Of a stretch of 64,000 nucleotides of DNA, positions 17,847-27,183 are shown in pieces (position 1 is the first letter of the stretch; each line of letters starts with the position of its first letter). Both the position numbers and the translations under genes were made by a program. The stretch is from contig NZ_CP012831.1 in NCBI RefSeq assembly GCF_001307275.1, positions 5,262,501-5,326,500 of the forward strand, written 5' to 3'. The DNA comes from Pseudomonas fluorescens. GTDB lineage: Bacteria; Pseudomonadota; Gammaproteobacteria; Pseudomonadales; Pseudomonadaceae. Below the pieces are notes generated by a model. It was not told the origin of the DNA, searched no databases, and saw nothing but the letters and a program-made list of their open reading frames with translations.

Positions 17847-18596
17847 ATGTCCTTGCCAAAACCGAATTGGGGATGGGCGTCGCTGCCATTCCTGTTGTTG
17901 ATCTGGATCGCCCTGGCGAGTCGCTTTCCCACCTACATCCTGCCGCAGCCCTGGGACGTTGCCCGCGAGGCGCTGCGCTGGCTGGGGGACCGTTCGCTGT
18001 GGCAGCACCTGCAGGCCAGCGTGCTGGAAGAACTGGGTGGTTTTTGCGCCGCGGTCATCGTTGCGCTCCTGCTGGGCACGGCCGCTGGCCTGTCCTCGCG
18101 CTTTCGCGATTTCATCTCGCCGCTCAACAGCCTGTTCATGGCCATCCCGCCGATTGCCTGGGCGCCGCTGATCATGATCATTTTCGGCCTGGGTTATGTC
18201 TCCATCGTGCTGGTGATTTTCATTGCCGCGATGTTCCCCATGGCGGTGACCATCCAGGAGGGCGTGCAGAGCATCCGCGGCGGTGAAGTTCGCGCGGCAC
18301 GGACCTTGGGTGCCAACGCCTGGCAACTGTTGGCCCACGTCTATTTACCGGCCTCGTTGCCGTTCGTGACCGCCGCCTTGCGCATCGGCTTCAGCCAGGG
18401 CTGGCGGGCGCTGGTCGCGGCGGAAATGATCGGCGCTTCCCGCGGCATCGGCTGGATGGTCGCCACGGGCGGGCAGATCGGCAACAGCAGCCAGGTGCTG
18501 CTGGGCATTGTCGTGATCGGCTTGATTGCCTGGCTCATGGAAAGCTTTGTGTTCCGGCGCATCGAGCGTCACTACCAGCAATGGCGCGTGCAATAA
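17847..18596 (+). CDS. ABC transporter permease (SsuC-like)
   Basis: 249 aa with about six membrane segments. The EAA loop VRAARTLGANAWQLLAHVYL and the typical SsuC region IPPIAWAPLIMIIFGLGYV are present. It is the third gene of the importer operon (ATPase, binding protein, permease) and is followed 52 nt later by the DUF3604 gene. Confidence 0.9.
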   Translation: MSLPKPNWGWASLPFLLLIWIALASRFPTYILPQPWDVAREALRWLGDRSLWQHLQASVLEELGGFCAAVIVALLLGTAAGLSSRFRDFISPLNSLFMAIPPIAWAPLIMIIFGLGYVSIVLVIFIAAMFPMAVTIQEGVQSIRGGEVRAARTLGANAWQLLAHVYLPASLPFVTAALRIGFSQGWRALVAAEMIGASRGIGWMVATGGQIGNSSQVLLGIVVIGLIAWLMESFVFRRIERHYQQWRVQ

Positions 18597-18648
18597 GCAG
18601 CGCCCCACGTATTCGAACCCTTCAGTGGACCACTGCACGAGGTGTCAT

Positions 18649-21018
18649 GTGAGTAACGTTTTCGATCCCCGCGAAGCCGGGCATTACATCGCCCCACAAG
18701 GCCTGTACGAGCGCAACAAGAAACGTCCGTTCCTGGGCAGCGTCCACTGCGACCGTGACACGCTGGTCGCCGGGCAGTGGGATGAAATCACCCTGGTCTA
18801 CGAGGTCGGTGGCAGCGGCCTGGCCGACGGCGCGTGGCTCAAGCTGGCCTTCAAGTTCTATTCCGACTGGGCCTTGTTCCAGACCTCGAACCCGGCCGGT
18901 CCCAACTATGTCAGCGCCGAATACCAGGCCGGTGAGCTGGTCCCCGGCCAGAGCCAGGCCACGGTGCAGCACTTGAAAGTGCGCTTCGACCAGAAGGGCC
19001 ATGAACGGCCATTCCAGAAAGCGATCATCATCGACATCATCGACGGGTACCTGAACCCGGGCGATAAAGTCATCATTCGCCTGGGGGACCGACGCCAGGG
19101 CGGGGCGGGGACGCGGGTGCAGAGTTTCGTCGAGAAGGACTTCCGTTTCCGCCTGTTCATCGACCCGTTGGGCAGTTCGAAATTTGCCGAAGTGCCGGGC
19201 GATCCTTTGTTGGACATCGTGCCGGGACCGGCGCAGCGCGTGCAACTGATCGTGCCTCGACTGGTCAGCGCCGGGGAAGCCTTCGATGTTCTCTTGCGGG
19301 TGGACGATGCCTGGGGCAACACCTGCCGAAACTTGCCGCTCGAGGGTGTCCTGAGCCTGGTTGATCCGGAGGGCGGCGAACGTCGACAGCCGTTCACGCT
19401 GGCGTCCGAAGGTTGGGCGACGGCCCGGCTCGAGGCGCTTGACCTCGGTGCCGTGGGCGAGTGGCGTTTGTCCGCCAACGTGGCGGCGCCGTTTGTCGAC
19501 GGGGCCCAGGCCTTCGTCACTGTCGACCCGGTCGGTACGGCGTTGCGCCCGCTCTACGCCGACCTGCATGTGCACTCCGATGACACGGTGGGCACCAACG
19601 ACACGCTGTACAACCTCAGCTACGGTCGCGATGTCGCCGGGCTCGACGTCCTCGGCTACACCGCCAATGACTTCAATATCACCGAGCAACGCTGGGACCA
19701 GGCGGTCAAGCTGATCCACGAGCTCAATGAGCCGGGTCGATTCGTGTGTTATCCCGGGACCGAATGGTGCGGTAACTCTTGCGCGGGCGGCGACCGCAAC
19801 GTCGTATTCCTGCATGACCGCAAACCCGAGTTCCCCTTCGACAATCAAGGACGACTGGTGCGTTCCTTCGAATGGAACGAGTTCACCGCCGGCACCATCA
19901 AGCCAGGCGCCTGGCCGGTGGACGAGTTGTACGCCGCCTATGCCAAGGACCCCGAAGGCCATCTGATGATGCCCCATGTCGGCGGACGCCGTTGCAACCT
20001 CGACTGGCATCACCCGGAACTCGAGAGGCTGATCGAGGTGGGTTCGGCCTGGGGCCAGTTCCATTGGGTCTACGCCGAAGCGCTGCAGCGTGGCTATCGG
20101 GTTGGCGCCGCGGCGAACAGCGATGAACACCAGGGCCGCTGCGGTGGCGGCGTTCCGGCCACGGCAGTGTTCGGCTCCCGTGGCGGGTTGACGGGGGTGG
20201 TCGCCGAGGCTTTCGACCGCGCCAGCGTCGGCAAGGCCTTGCGCGCCCGCCGTACCTTCGCCACGACCGGGGAGCGTTCGTTCGCCAGCCTGCGCCAGGG
20301 CAAGCACTTCATGGGGGAAGTCTTCACTGCCGATTCGAATGCCTCCCTGGACTATCGACTGCTGGGGGAGGCCGGGTGGGAGCAGGTCGATCTGTTCGAT
20401 GGCGACCAGTTGATCTGGTCGCGTAACCTGCACCAGGAACTGGGTTTCTGCGCCCAACGCATTCGCCTGCGCCTGGGTGGTGCGCGGATCAAGGACCGCT
20501 ATCGCGGTGCGTACTGGACTGGCGAAATCCGTATCACCGGCGCGGTCATCAATGGTTTCCGCGCCTTGGGCCTCGACCATCCCGAGCAGACCGTATGGCG
20601 CAAGGACGCCACGGTCCTGGCGTTTCGCACCGACACCAACGGCGATACCGACAGCATCGAAATCGACCTGTCGCAACTGGCCGGCGCCACGCTACAGATC
20701 CACAGCCGTATCGACAATTACATCAAGGTCGGCGACCCGTCCGAACCGCAACCTTACGTGCATGCACCGACCGTGGTGATGGAGCTGTCCGGCGATGAGT
20801 TGTTGGCGCAATCGCAAGTGGTCGAGCAGTTGCCGGGCGCGGAGTTGAAGCTGTCCCTGGAACGGATGACCGCTGCACCGTTGCCCCGTGAGTTGCAGGG
20901 GCGCATCGAACTGGCCCGCCTGGGGCTTGATCCAGGGCGTGAACACCCCTTGTTCATTTGTGCCCGCCAGCGGGATCAGTCACGGGTCTGGACCTCCGCG
21001 CTGTTCCTGACCCTGTAG
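18649..21018 (+). CDS. DUF3604 family protein (PHP-like predicted metallohydrolase)
   Basis: 789 aa from GTG 18649 (GAGG 6 nt upstream; the frame is open further upstream into the permease gene). Residues about 1-290 form beta-rich domains. From about 300 a PHP-like metal-binding core is visible: LHVHSDD (about 305), PGTEWCG (about 369), MMPHVGGRRC and NSDEHQGRCGG (about 490). The C-terminal ~250 residues are again beta-rich. DUF3604 has no established enzymatic role. Its position directly behind an SsuABC-like importer suggests it processes the imported compound. No signal peptide is seen, so cytoplasmic. Confidence 0.82.
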   Translation: MSNVFDPREAGHYIAPQGLYERNKKRPFLGSVHCDRDTLVAGQWDEITLVYEVGGSGLADGAWLKLAFKFYSDWALFQTSNPAGPNYVSAEYQAGELVPGQSQATVQHLKVRFDQKGHERPFQKAIIIDIIDGYLNPGDKVIIRLGDRRQGGAGTRVQSFVEKDFRFRLFIDPLGSSKFAEVPGDPLLDIVPGPAQRVQLIVPRLVSAGEAFDVLLRVDDAWGNTCRNLPLEGVLSLVDPEGGERRQPFTLASEGWATARLEALDLGAVGEWRLSANVAAPFVDGAQAFVTVDPVGTALRPLYADLHVHSDDTVGTNDTLYNLSYGRDVAGLDVLGYTANDFNITEQRWDQAVKLIHELNEPGRFVCYPGTEWCGNSCAGGDRNVVFLHDRKPEFPFDNQGRLVRSFEWNEFTAGTIKPGAWPVDELYAAYAKDPEGHLMMPHVGGRRCNLDWHHPELERLIEVGSAWGQFHWVYAEALQRGYRVGAAANSDEHQGRCGGGVPATAVFGSRGGLTGVVAEAFDRASVGKALRARRTFATTGERSFASLRQGKHFMGEVFTADSNASLDYRLLGEAGWEQVDLFDGDQLIWSRNLHQELGFCAQRIRLRLGGARIKDRYRGAYWTGEIRITGAVINGFRALGLDHPEQTVWRKDATVLAFRTDTNGDTDSIEIDLSQLAGATLQIHSRIDNYIKVGDPSEPQPYVHAPTVVMELSGDELLAQSQVVEQLPGAELKLSLERMTAAPLPRELQGRIELARLGLDPGREHPLFICARQRDQSRVWTSALFLTL

Positions 21019-21120
21019 ACGCTGGCATTGGCTGACAGAAAACAAACTGGCTAATTGCGACACGCCGTCGTCCGGCATGATCTAAGCTCCAGAGGAGGGT
21101 CACCCGAGCAGGGGGTTTCA

Positions 21121-22905
21121 ATGCGAAGCGCACCTGAAAACAGCTTGAAAAAAGCACTGAAAGCCTGCCGGGACAGCTTCATTTCTGTCGGGTTTTTCAG
21201 CTTTTTCATCAATGCGCTGATGCTCGTTCCCACGTTCTATATGCTCCAGGTCTATGGTCGAGTGATCACCAGTGGAAGTCTCGCGACCCTGACCATGCTG
21301 ACGCTGATCATGATCGCATTGCTGGTGACCCTCGGTTCGCTGGAATGGATCCGTTCACGCATCATGGTTCGGGTCAGCACTCGGCTGGATGTGCTGCTCA
21401 GTCGCCAGGTCTACAGGGCGAGCTTCAAGCGGGCCCTGGAAAGCGGCGGCATGGACGCCTCGGCCCAATCGCTCAATGACTTGACGGGCTTGCGGCAGTT
21501 TCTCTCCGGCAACGGTTTGTTCGCGTTTTTCGATGCGCCCTGGCTGCCGATCTATATCGCGGTGATGTTCCTGTTCCATCCCTGGTTTGGTTGGGTGGCG
21601 ACGGCCAGCGCGCTGTTGTTGCTTGCGCTCGCTTTCATCAACGAAAGACTGACGGGGCCGGTGCTAGCCCAGGCCAACAAAGAGCACATCGGCGCGACGC
21701 TCCACACCACCAAGAACCTGCGCAACGCCGAAGTCATCGAATCGATGGGCATGCTTGAGACCCTGATGGATCGCTGGAGCCGGCGGCAACGCAACGTACT
21801 GTTGCTGCAATCGGCAGCGAGTGACAGCGGGGCGATCATCAGCACGCTGTCGCGCACCTTCCGCATCCTTGTGCAGTCGCTTGTCCTGGGCTTGGGGGCC
21901 TACCTGGCCGTGGACCATCAGGTCGGGGCCGGCTTGGTGTTCGCCGGGTCCGTGTTGTTGGGGCGGGCGTTGGCCCCCATCGACCTGATCATCGGCAGTT
22001 GGAAGGGCTTTATCACCGCCCGTTCTCAATACAGCCGCCTGAATGACATCCTCGATAAACAGCAGGCGCAACCCGAGCGCATGGCTTTGCCAGCCCCCCA
22101 AGGGCACGTGCAGGTCGAGAACCTGATTGTCGCGGCCCCCGGTTCCAGGACCCCGATCCTCAAGAACATCAGCTTCAGCGCACCTGCCGGTTGCATGGTG
22201 GGTATCATCGGCCCCAGTGCGGCGGGGAAGTCGACCCTGGCCAGGGCCTTGCTGGGCGTCTGGGCTGCGCAGCATGGAGTGGTTCGGCTCGATGGCGCGG
22301 ACATTAGCACTTGGGACAAGCATGCGCTTGGGCCCCATATCGGTTACTTGCCTCAGGACATCGAGTTGTTCGAAGGCACCCTCGGTGAGAACATCGCTCG
22401 CTTCACCGCGGTCGATTCGCTGCAAGTCATCCAGGCGGCCAGAGTCGCCGGCGTTCACGAGATGATCCTGCAGATGCCCGATGGCTATGACACCGTCATC
22501 GGCAGCGAGGGCCTCATGCTTTCGGCAGGGCAGCGCCAGCGCATCGGACTGGCCCGGGCGCTGTATGGCAGCCCACGGCTGATCGTTCTCGACGAGCCCA
22601 ATTCCAATCTCGATGACGTCGGCGACCGTGCCCTCGCGGCAGCGATCCTGCAGTTGAGGCAGATCGGCGCGACGCTGTTTGTCATTACCCATCGCACCAA
22701 CATCGTGTCGCAGCTTGACCGACTCATGGTGATGAACGCTGGGGTTATCAGTCTCTACGGGCCACGCGAGCATGTCCTGGCCGAACTTAACGCGCAGCGA
22801 CAGCAGGCACAGATGCCAGCCGTGCCCGCAAGCACCGGCACGGCTTCGGTCGATACCGGCAAGGGTGATTCCGATGAACCCTATGGTGCCCAGTCGTCAA
22901 ATTGA
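21121..22905 (+). CDS. Type I secretion ABC transporter (PrtD/AprD-like)
   Basis: 594 aa. Residues about 20-300 are an ABC exporter membrane domain with six predicted helices. The nucleotide-binding domain follows: Walker A GPSAAGKST, signature LSAGQRQRIGLARAL, Walker B LIVLDEPNSNLD and ITHRTN. There is no N-terminal peptidase C39 domain, as in PrtD/AprD transporters. ATG 21121 has GGGGG 5 nt upstream. It overlaps the adaptor gene by 32 nt. It energises export of a large repeat protein, most likely the one encoded at 28-32 kb. Confidence 0.93.
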   Translation: MRSAPENSLKKALKACRDSFISVGFFSFFINALMLVPTFYMLQVYGRVITSGSLATLTMLTLIMIALLVTLGSLEWIRSRIMVRVSTRLDVLLSRQVYRASFKRALESGGMDASAQSLNDLTGLRQFLSGNGLFAFFDAPWLPIYIAVMFLFHPWFGWVATASALLLLALAFINERLTGPVLAQANKEHIGATLHTTKNLRNAEVIESMGMLETLMDRWSRRQRNVLLLQSAASDSGAIISTLSRTFRILVQSLVLGLGAYLAVDHQVGAGLVFAGSVLLGRALAPIDLIIGSWKGFITARSQYSRLNDILDKQQAQPERMALPAPQGHVQVENLIVAAPGSRTPILKNISFSAPAGCMVGIIGPSAAGKSTLARALLGVWAAQHGVVRLDGADISTWDKHALGPHIGYLPQDIELFEGTLGENIARFTAVDSLQVIQAARVAGVHEMILQMPDGYDTVIGSEGLMLSAGQRQRIGLARALYGSPRLIVLDEPNSNLDDVGDRALAAAILQLRQIGATLFVITHRTNIVSQLDRLMVMNAGVISLYGPREHVLAELNAQRQQAQMPAVPASTGTASVDTGKGDSDEPYGAQSSN

Positions 22906-24199
22906 GAGCTTCGCCGACCTGCCAACCTCCGATCGTAAAATTCGTCGCCTGGGCATTGTCATTATCGCCGTGATCTTCGGCCTGTTCGGCACCTGGGCGG
23001 CCGTCGCCCCGCTCGACGGTGCCGCCTACGCGCCAGGCGTGGTCACCGTGCAGGCGTATCGAAAAACCGTCCAGCACCTTGAAGGTGGCATCGTCAAGGC
23101 GCTGCTTGCTCATTATGGCGACATCGTCAAACGTGACGACCCGCTGATCATTCTGGATGACGCCCAACTGCGCTTCGAGTACGAAATGGCCCGGGGTCAA
23201 CTGATCGCGGCCAGGGCCATGGAGGCGCGGCTTGTGGCCGAGCGCGACAGCTTGCCGGCGATCAGTTTTGGCAACAGTGCCGATCTCGACAGTGTCCGGG
23301 GTATGGAGGCGCGCCAGGGTGAGACGCGGGTATTCAACGCTCGACAAGGCTCGCGGCTGGGCCAGATTGCGGTGCTGCGCGAGCGCATTGGCCAGTTCCG
23401 CCAGCAGATCAAAGGGCTGGAGTCGATGGTCGGCTCCAAGGTTCATTTGGAGAAATCCTACAGCGGCGAAATCGAAGAGTTGACTGACCTGCTCAAGCAG
23501 GGGTTCGTTGACAAACAGCGTCTGCTCGAACAGGAGCGCAAGTTGGGGCTGCTGCATTCAGAGGTTGCCGATCACCGCTCCACCATTGACCGGACGCGCC
23601 TGCAGATCAACGAAACACAGCTGCAGATCCTGCAAGTCGACAAAGATTTCAACGCTGACGTCGTCAAGCAATTGGCCGAGGTCCAGACCCGGGTCTACGA
23701 CCTCCAGGAGAAAACCTCGGCGCTGGAAGACCGGCTCGCTCGTATCGTCATCCGGGCGCCCGACGCGGGCATGGTGATCGACATGACGGTGCATACCATT
23801 GGCGGGATCGTACGTCCGGCGACGCCATTGCTCGATATCGTGCCCTCGGTGTCCGACCTGATCATAGAAGCACAGGTGGCGCCGGTGGATATCGATCGCA
23901 TCGCCATCGGCAAGCGTGCCGATATCCGTTTCGGCGCATTCAATAGCGCTACCACGCCGGTGATCGAAGGCGAGGTCAGCAGCGTATCTGCAGACCGCAT
24001 GACCAACGAAAAGACCGGGACGGCCTATTACCTGGCGCGGGTGCGGGTGACCGACGAGGGGGCACGCACCTTGGGTGAGCGCAAACTGCTGCCGGGCATG
24101 CCGGCGGACGTGTTGATTATCACTGGGCAACGCACGCTGTTGCAGTATCTGATGCAGCCGGCTCGCAATGCTCTGTCTCAATCGATGATCGAGGAATGA
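22874..24199 (+). CDS. Type I secretion membrane fusion protein (HlyD/PrtE-like)
   Basis: 441 aa from ATG 22874 (GGGTG upstream). A short cytoplasmic N-terminus, one membrane helix (LGIVIIAVIFGLFGTWAAVA, about 26-45), a lipoyl-like strand VQHLEGGIVKALLAHYGDIV, a long coiled-coil hairpin (about 140-290) and a C-terminal beta-barrel are typical of HlyD family adaptors. The gene lies between the ABC and outer-membrane genes with overlaps on both sides, so the three form one export machine. Confidence 0.93.
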   Translation: MNPMVPSRQIESFADLPTSDRKIRRLGIVIIAVIFGLFGTWAAVAPLDGAAYAPGVVTVQAYRKTVQHLEGGIVKALLAHYGDIVKRDDPLIILDDAQLRFEYEMARGQLIAARAMEARLVAERDSLPAISFGNSADLDSVRGMEARQGETRVFNARQGSRLGQIAVLRERIGQFRQQIKGLESMVGSKVHLEKSYSGEIEELTDLLKQGFVDKQRLLEQERKLGLLHSEVADHRSTIDRTRLQINETQLQILQVDKDFNADVVKQLAEVQTRVYDLQEKTSALEDRLARIVIRAPDAGMVIDMTVHTIGGIVRPATPLLDIVPSVSDLIIEAQVAPVDIDRIAIGKRADIRFGAFNSATTPVIEGEVSSVSADRMTNEKTGTAYYLARVRVTDEGARTLGERKLLPGMPADVLIITGQRTLLQYLMQPARNALSQSMIEE

Positions 24200-24201
24200 C
24201 C

Positions 24202-25575
24202 ATGGCCGTGTCGACAGCTCTGCTAGGCGGTTTCTTGATGCTCGCAGCGGCCGCCGCCCTGGCGCAGGCCGAGGCGGCAACCCCCACCGGGATCAATGCC
24301 TCGACGTTTTCCACCGACCTTATGCAATTGTATCGCGAGGCACGGCTGGAGGATCCGCAGATACTGGCGTCCTATGCGCAAGCGCAGGCCGGTCAGGAGC
24401 ATCAGAGCGAAGCCATGGGCGCGCTCTTGCCGCAATTGTCGTTCAACGCCGGGTCGAATCGGATTCACCAGGAAAGCGATCTTGTGCAACGCAGTTTCGA
24501 TAGCGAAAGCTATGGCCTGGTGTTGCGTCAATACCTCTATAACAAAGCCGCCTGGGAGAACTATCAGAAGTTCAAGAGCCTGGCCAGGCAGTCCGAATCC
24601 CAAGCCCTGGAAACCCAGGCCGAAGCCTCGGTGGAGCTGGCCCGGCGTTACTTCACCGCGCTGGCGGCCGAGGACGAGTTGCAGTTGGTGCGGGCAGAGC
24701 GTCGAACCACCCAGAGAAGCCTGGACCGGATCAATGCGTTGTATGAAAAGCAGTTGGCGTTGATCACCGATCAACTCGATCTCAAGGCCCGGGTGGATCT
24801 GCTCTCGGCCCAGGAACTGGATGCCCGCAACCAGGCCAGCCTCAGTCGCGAGGCACTGGCAGAGATTGTCGGTCGGCCGGTCAAGGAGCGACTCAATCGG
24901 ATTCGTGACGACCTTGAACTGCAAGTCTCGGCGCACAGCCTGGAAACCTGGGTTCGCGATGGCATGGCACTCAACCCTGCGCTCAAGGCCAACGAGAGCG
25001 GCGTCGAAGCGGCGGGGGCGGCCTTGCGCAGCGGCAAGGGAGGGCACTATCCGACCCTGAGCTTGAACCTGAGTGCCCAGCAGACCAATGAGGGCTACAA
25101 CAACTCCCTGGCACCTCGCACGGACAGTTATGTCGCCGGGATAGGTCTCCAGGTTCCGCTGTACAGCGGCGGATCCACGTCGGCGCGGGTCCGTGGACTC
25201 TATCAGGACCAAGTGGTCGCCGAGCAGCAGTTGGAAGCGACTCGGCGGCGGGTGGTCAAGGAGATCACTAACGCTTATCTGACCGCCAACTCCAATGGCG
25301 AAAAAATCGGCGCGAACCGGCTGGCCCTGGAGTCGGCACAGTTATCCAGGGTCGCCGCCGAAAAAGCCCTGAGCTACGGGATGGTCAATTCCGTCGATGT
25401 CCTGGCCAGCGTGCGCAATGAATACCGGGCTCGGCGGGATCTGCTTAAAACTCAATACGACTTTCTCAGCAATGTGCTGATCCTGAACCGCTGGGCGGGT
25501 AAACCACCGGCCGAGAGCATTGAGAATGTGAATGGCTGGCTAAGTCCCGACAGCGCTGGCCAAGACTTTCGCTGA
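24202..25575 (+). CDS. Type I secretion outer-membrane channel (TolC/PrtF-like)
   Basis: 457 aa with a signal peptide (GGFLMLAAAAALAQAEA). Two TolC/OEP repeats (about 30-230 and 240-450) are visible from the LYREARLEDPQILASYAQA start and the long helical segments. An ATG at 24196 overlaps the upstream stop, but GAGG at 24191 is better spaced for ATG 24202. It completes the secretion operon and opens the outer membrane. Confidence 0.92.
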   Translation: MAVSTALLGGFLMLAAAAALAQAEAATPTGINASTFSTDLMQLYREARLEDPQILASYAQAQAGQEHQSEAMGALLPQLSFNAGSNRIHQESDLVQRSFDSESYGLVLRQYLYNKAAWENYQKFKSLARQSESQALETQAEASVELARRYFTALAAEDELQLVRAERRTTQRSLDRINALYEKQLALITDQLDLKARVDLLSAQELDARNQASLSREALAEIVGRPVKERLNRIRDDLELQVSAHSLETWVRDGMALNPALKANESGVEAAGAALRSGKGGHYPTLSLNLSAQQTNEGYNNSLAPRTDSYVAGIGLQVPLYSGGSTSARVRGLYQDQVVAEQQLEATRRRVVKEITNAYLTANSNGEKIGANRLALESAQLSRVAAEKALSYGMVNSVDVLASVRNEYRARRDLLKTQYDFLSNVLILNRWAGKPPAESIENVNGWLSPDSAGQDFR

Positions 25576-25604
25576 TCAGCCTGTTTGCGTTCCTGTATCG
25601 GGTT

Positions 25605-25624
25605 GCCCGGCGTGGGCGTTTTCT
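25605..25624 (+). terminator. Weak candidate terminator after the secretion operon
   Basis: GCCC (25605-25608), loop GGCGT, GGGC (25614-25617), then GTTTTCTT. The stem is only 4 bp, so strength is doubtful. Confidence 0.3.
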
Positions 25625-25888
25625 TGACGTTACTTTTAAGTCGCTTTATTGCGGTGGCTAAGTACGTACCATTTGTCGATTAATTGACGATTCTCGTCCA
25701 GCCTCGGCAGTCTCGCCGACTCCTTGCCCTGGGCTTAACGAACTGATTTAACGAGCGTTTCCCCACCTTTCTGGAAAATTGGCCAGACGGTCGGTGCCAG
25801 ATTCAGGCCGACGACTGGCTAATGGATGTTCGGCGGTGCGCTGGGCTGTCCTAGACTCAGCCTACGAGCTCGAAAGGAGCACATTATC
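25625..25888. promoter_or_regulatory. Upstream region of LuxR-type regulator
   Basis: Non-coding stretch with small palindromes GTACGTAC (about 25662) and a near-perfect GTCGATTAATTGAC (about 25676). No open frame with a ribosome site is seen before 25889. It probably contains the promoter of the leader ORF and regulator. Confidence 0.35.
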
Positions 25889-26023
25889 ATGTGTAAGCTG
25901 TTGATAATTATTCCTATCCAGGTTGTCTCGAGGGTTTCGTCCGGCTTCTTGAAATGCACGCTACCCCCACCAGAAAACCCAGTGGACATCCTGGTTTGCC
26001 TTGCGAGGGGGGCAGCGATATGA
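25889..26023 (+). CDS. 44-codon leader ORF coupled to LuxR-type regulator
   Basis: The ATG is preceded by AAAGGAG with 8-nt spacing, one of the better ribosome sites in this area. The encoded peptide (starts MCKLLIIIPIQ, ends CLARGAAI) is hydrophobic and contains a triple proline. Its TGA overlaps the ATG of the regulator gene (ATGA), a classic translational coupling. It could be a true small protein or a regulatory leader that controls translation of the regulator. No homologue is recognised. Confidence 0.5.
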   Translation: MCKLLIIIPIQVVSRVSSGFLKCTLPPPENPVDILVCLARGAAI

Positions 26024-26739
26024 GACCGGATCACAGAGCACCAATCCGCGTGATGTTGGTCGATTGTCGCCCCCTTGTCCTTCGGGGACTTCATGACTTG
26101 ATCAACGCCAGAAAGCCGCAGATGGAAGTGAGTGGTCAGGCTGCGACCTATACCCATGCACTGGACCTCGCCGATCAGTTGCGGCCCAACGTGATTTTCT
26201 TCAGTTTCTTTCCTGATGCGCTGAACCCTCTGGAGGTTGTCGCCGGGCTGACCCGCAGCGCGCAGATGAAAGTGCTCGTGCTCAAGGGCTTGTATGAGGC
26301 CGTTCCTGTTGCTCAGGCGATAGAGGCGGGCGCACGGGGCATCGTGTTGGCCGAAGATCCGACGGAGGCGATCATCCAGGCCATCGTCAAGGTGCATCAT
26401 CGCGATATCGGAATGGACAGGGCCTGGGCCGGTGGGCTTTCCGGCTATGCCGCCATCGGCCATGCAACCACCCAATGCAATCTGGAGCAGGCGAAACTGG
26501 CTCGGTTGACGTTGCGCGAGAAGGAATTGATTCGTGCCATCGTGGGGGACCCGTCTGCCAAATACATCAGCATCGCTGGGCGCCTGGGTATCAGCGAGCA
26601 CACGGTGCACAATCACCTCAGTAACATTTATCAGAAGCTTGATCTCATTAACCGCATCGACCTGTTGATGTATGCGCTAAAGCATGGACTTACCGCCAGT
26701 GAAGAACCGCCGGAGTCCACTTGGGTGGAGTTGGATTGA
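26020..26739 (+). CDS. LuxR/NarL-type regulator with degenerate receiver domain
   Basis: 239 aa from ATG 26020 (GGGGGG 7 nt upstream). The N-terminal receiver-like domain starts IRVMLVDCRPLVLRGL. The phosphoacceptor position that should be Asp aligns with Ser62 in NVIFFSFFPDA, and the second acid-pocket residue is Cys16. The C-terminal LuxR HTH (LTLREKELIRAIV, YISIAGRLGISEHTVHNHL) is intact. It is therefore probably a phosphorylation-independent DNA-binding regulator. It lies downstream of the type I secretion genes and near the large substrate, which it may control. Confidence 0.85.
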   Translation: MRPDHRAPIRVMLVDCRPLVLRGLHDLINARKPQMEVSGQAATYTHALDLADQLRPNVIFFSFFPDALNPLEVVAGLTRSAQMKVLVLKGLYEAVPVAQAIEAGARGIVLAEDPTEAIIQAIVKVHHRDIGMDRAWAGGLSGYAAIGHATTQCNLEQAKLARLTLREKELIRAIVGDPSAKYISIAGRLGISEHTVHNHLSNIYQKLDLINRIDLLMYALKHGLTASEEPPESTWVELD

Positions 26740-26746
26740 GCGATCT

Positions 26747-26790
26747 GTGTGGGAGCGAGCTGGCGGCCTTGTAGTCGAGGCGTCTACAAG
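26747..26790. repeat. Degenerate REP element
   Basis: GTGGGAGCGAGCTGGCGGCC at about 26750-26769 resembles the 5' arm of the Pseudomonas REP found repeatedly in this window, without a matching second arm. Confidence 0.4.
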
Positions 26791-26823
26791 TGCCCGCCAA
26801 CCCTTTCGACTTGGGGTGAGTTG

Positions 26824-27183
26824 TTAACGTGGATCGGCGATATCCAGCGCCCGATTCGCCAGCAGCTCACTCACTTCAATCACTTGCTGGATACCCATCG
26901 CAACATGCCGGCGAGAGTCCTCGAGATCGAATGCCAAGTCGCTGATCATGGCGTTGGCTGAGGCCAGGTTTTCGCTGAGGTTGGCGAGCAGGCTTTCAGT
27001 GTCGATGTCATCGACAACGGTGAAGAGCTGGGCCGTTGTCCGGCCTTTCTTGGGTTTGGCCTGTTCCGGCTTCAAGTAATAATCGAGCGCCCGCTCGGTG
27101 GCTTCGTGGAATTTTTCCGGATCGAGGCTTGAGTAGGAAGAGGTGGGGTCTGATTCCGGTGGATTGGGTGTGGCTTTGAACAA
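26824..27183 (-). CDS. DUF6124 family protein
   Basis: 119 aa. The typical Pseudomonas DUF6124 pattern is visible: FKATPNPPESDPTSSY at the start, TERALDYYL, DTESLLANLSENLASA and MGIQQVIEVSELLANRALD at the end. The start is taken as TTG 27183 because AGGAG lies exactly 7 nt upstream and the homologous start is at the FK(A/V)TPNPP segment. Function unknown; the family is widespread in Pseudomonas, often in several copies. The long structured leader upstream suggests post-transcriptional control. Confidence 0.8.
   Translation of the reverse strand: MFKATPNPPESDPTSSYSSLDPEKFHEATERALDYYLKPEQAKPKKGRTTAQLFTVVDDIDTESLLANLSENLASANAMISDLAFDLEDSRRHVAMGIQQVIEVSELLANRALDIADPR

Noticed and set aside
18622..20676. 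684-codon minus-strand frame
   Set aside because: Antisense of the DUF3604 gene in a GC-rich region; no ribosome site or domain.
21664..22773. 369-codon minus-strand frame
   Set aside because: Antisense of the type I secretion ABC transporter gene.
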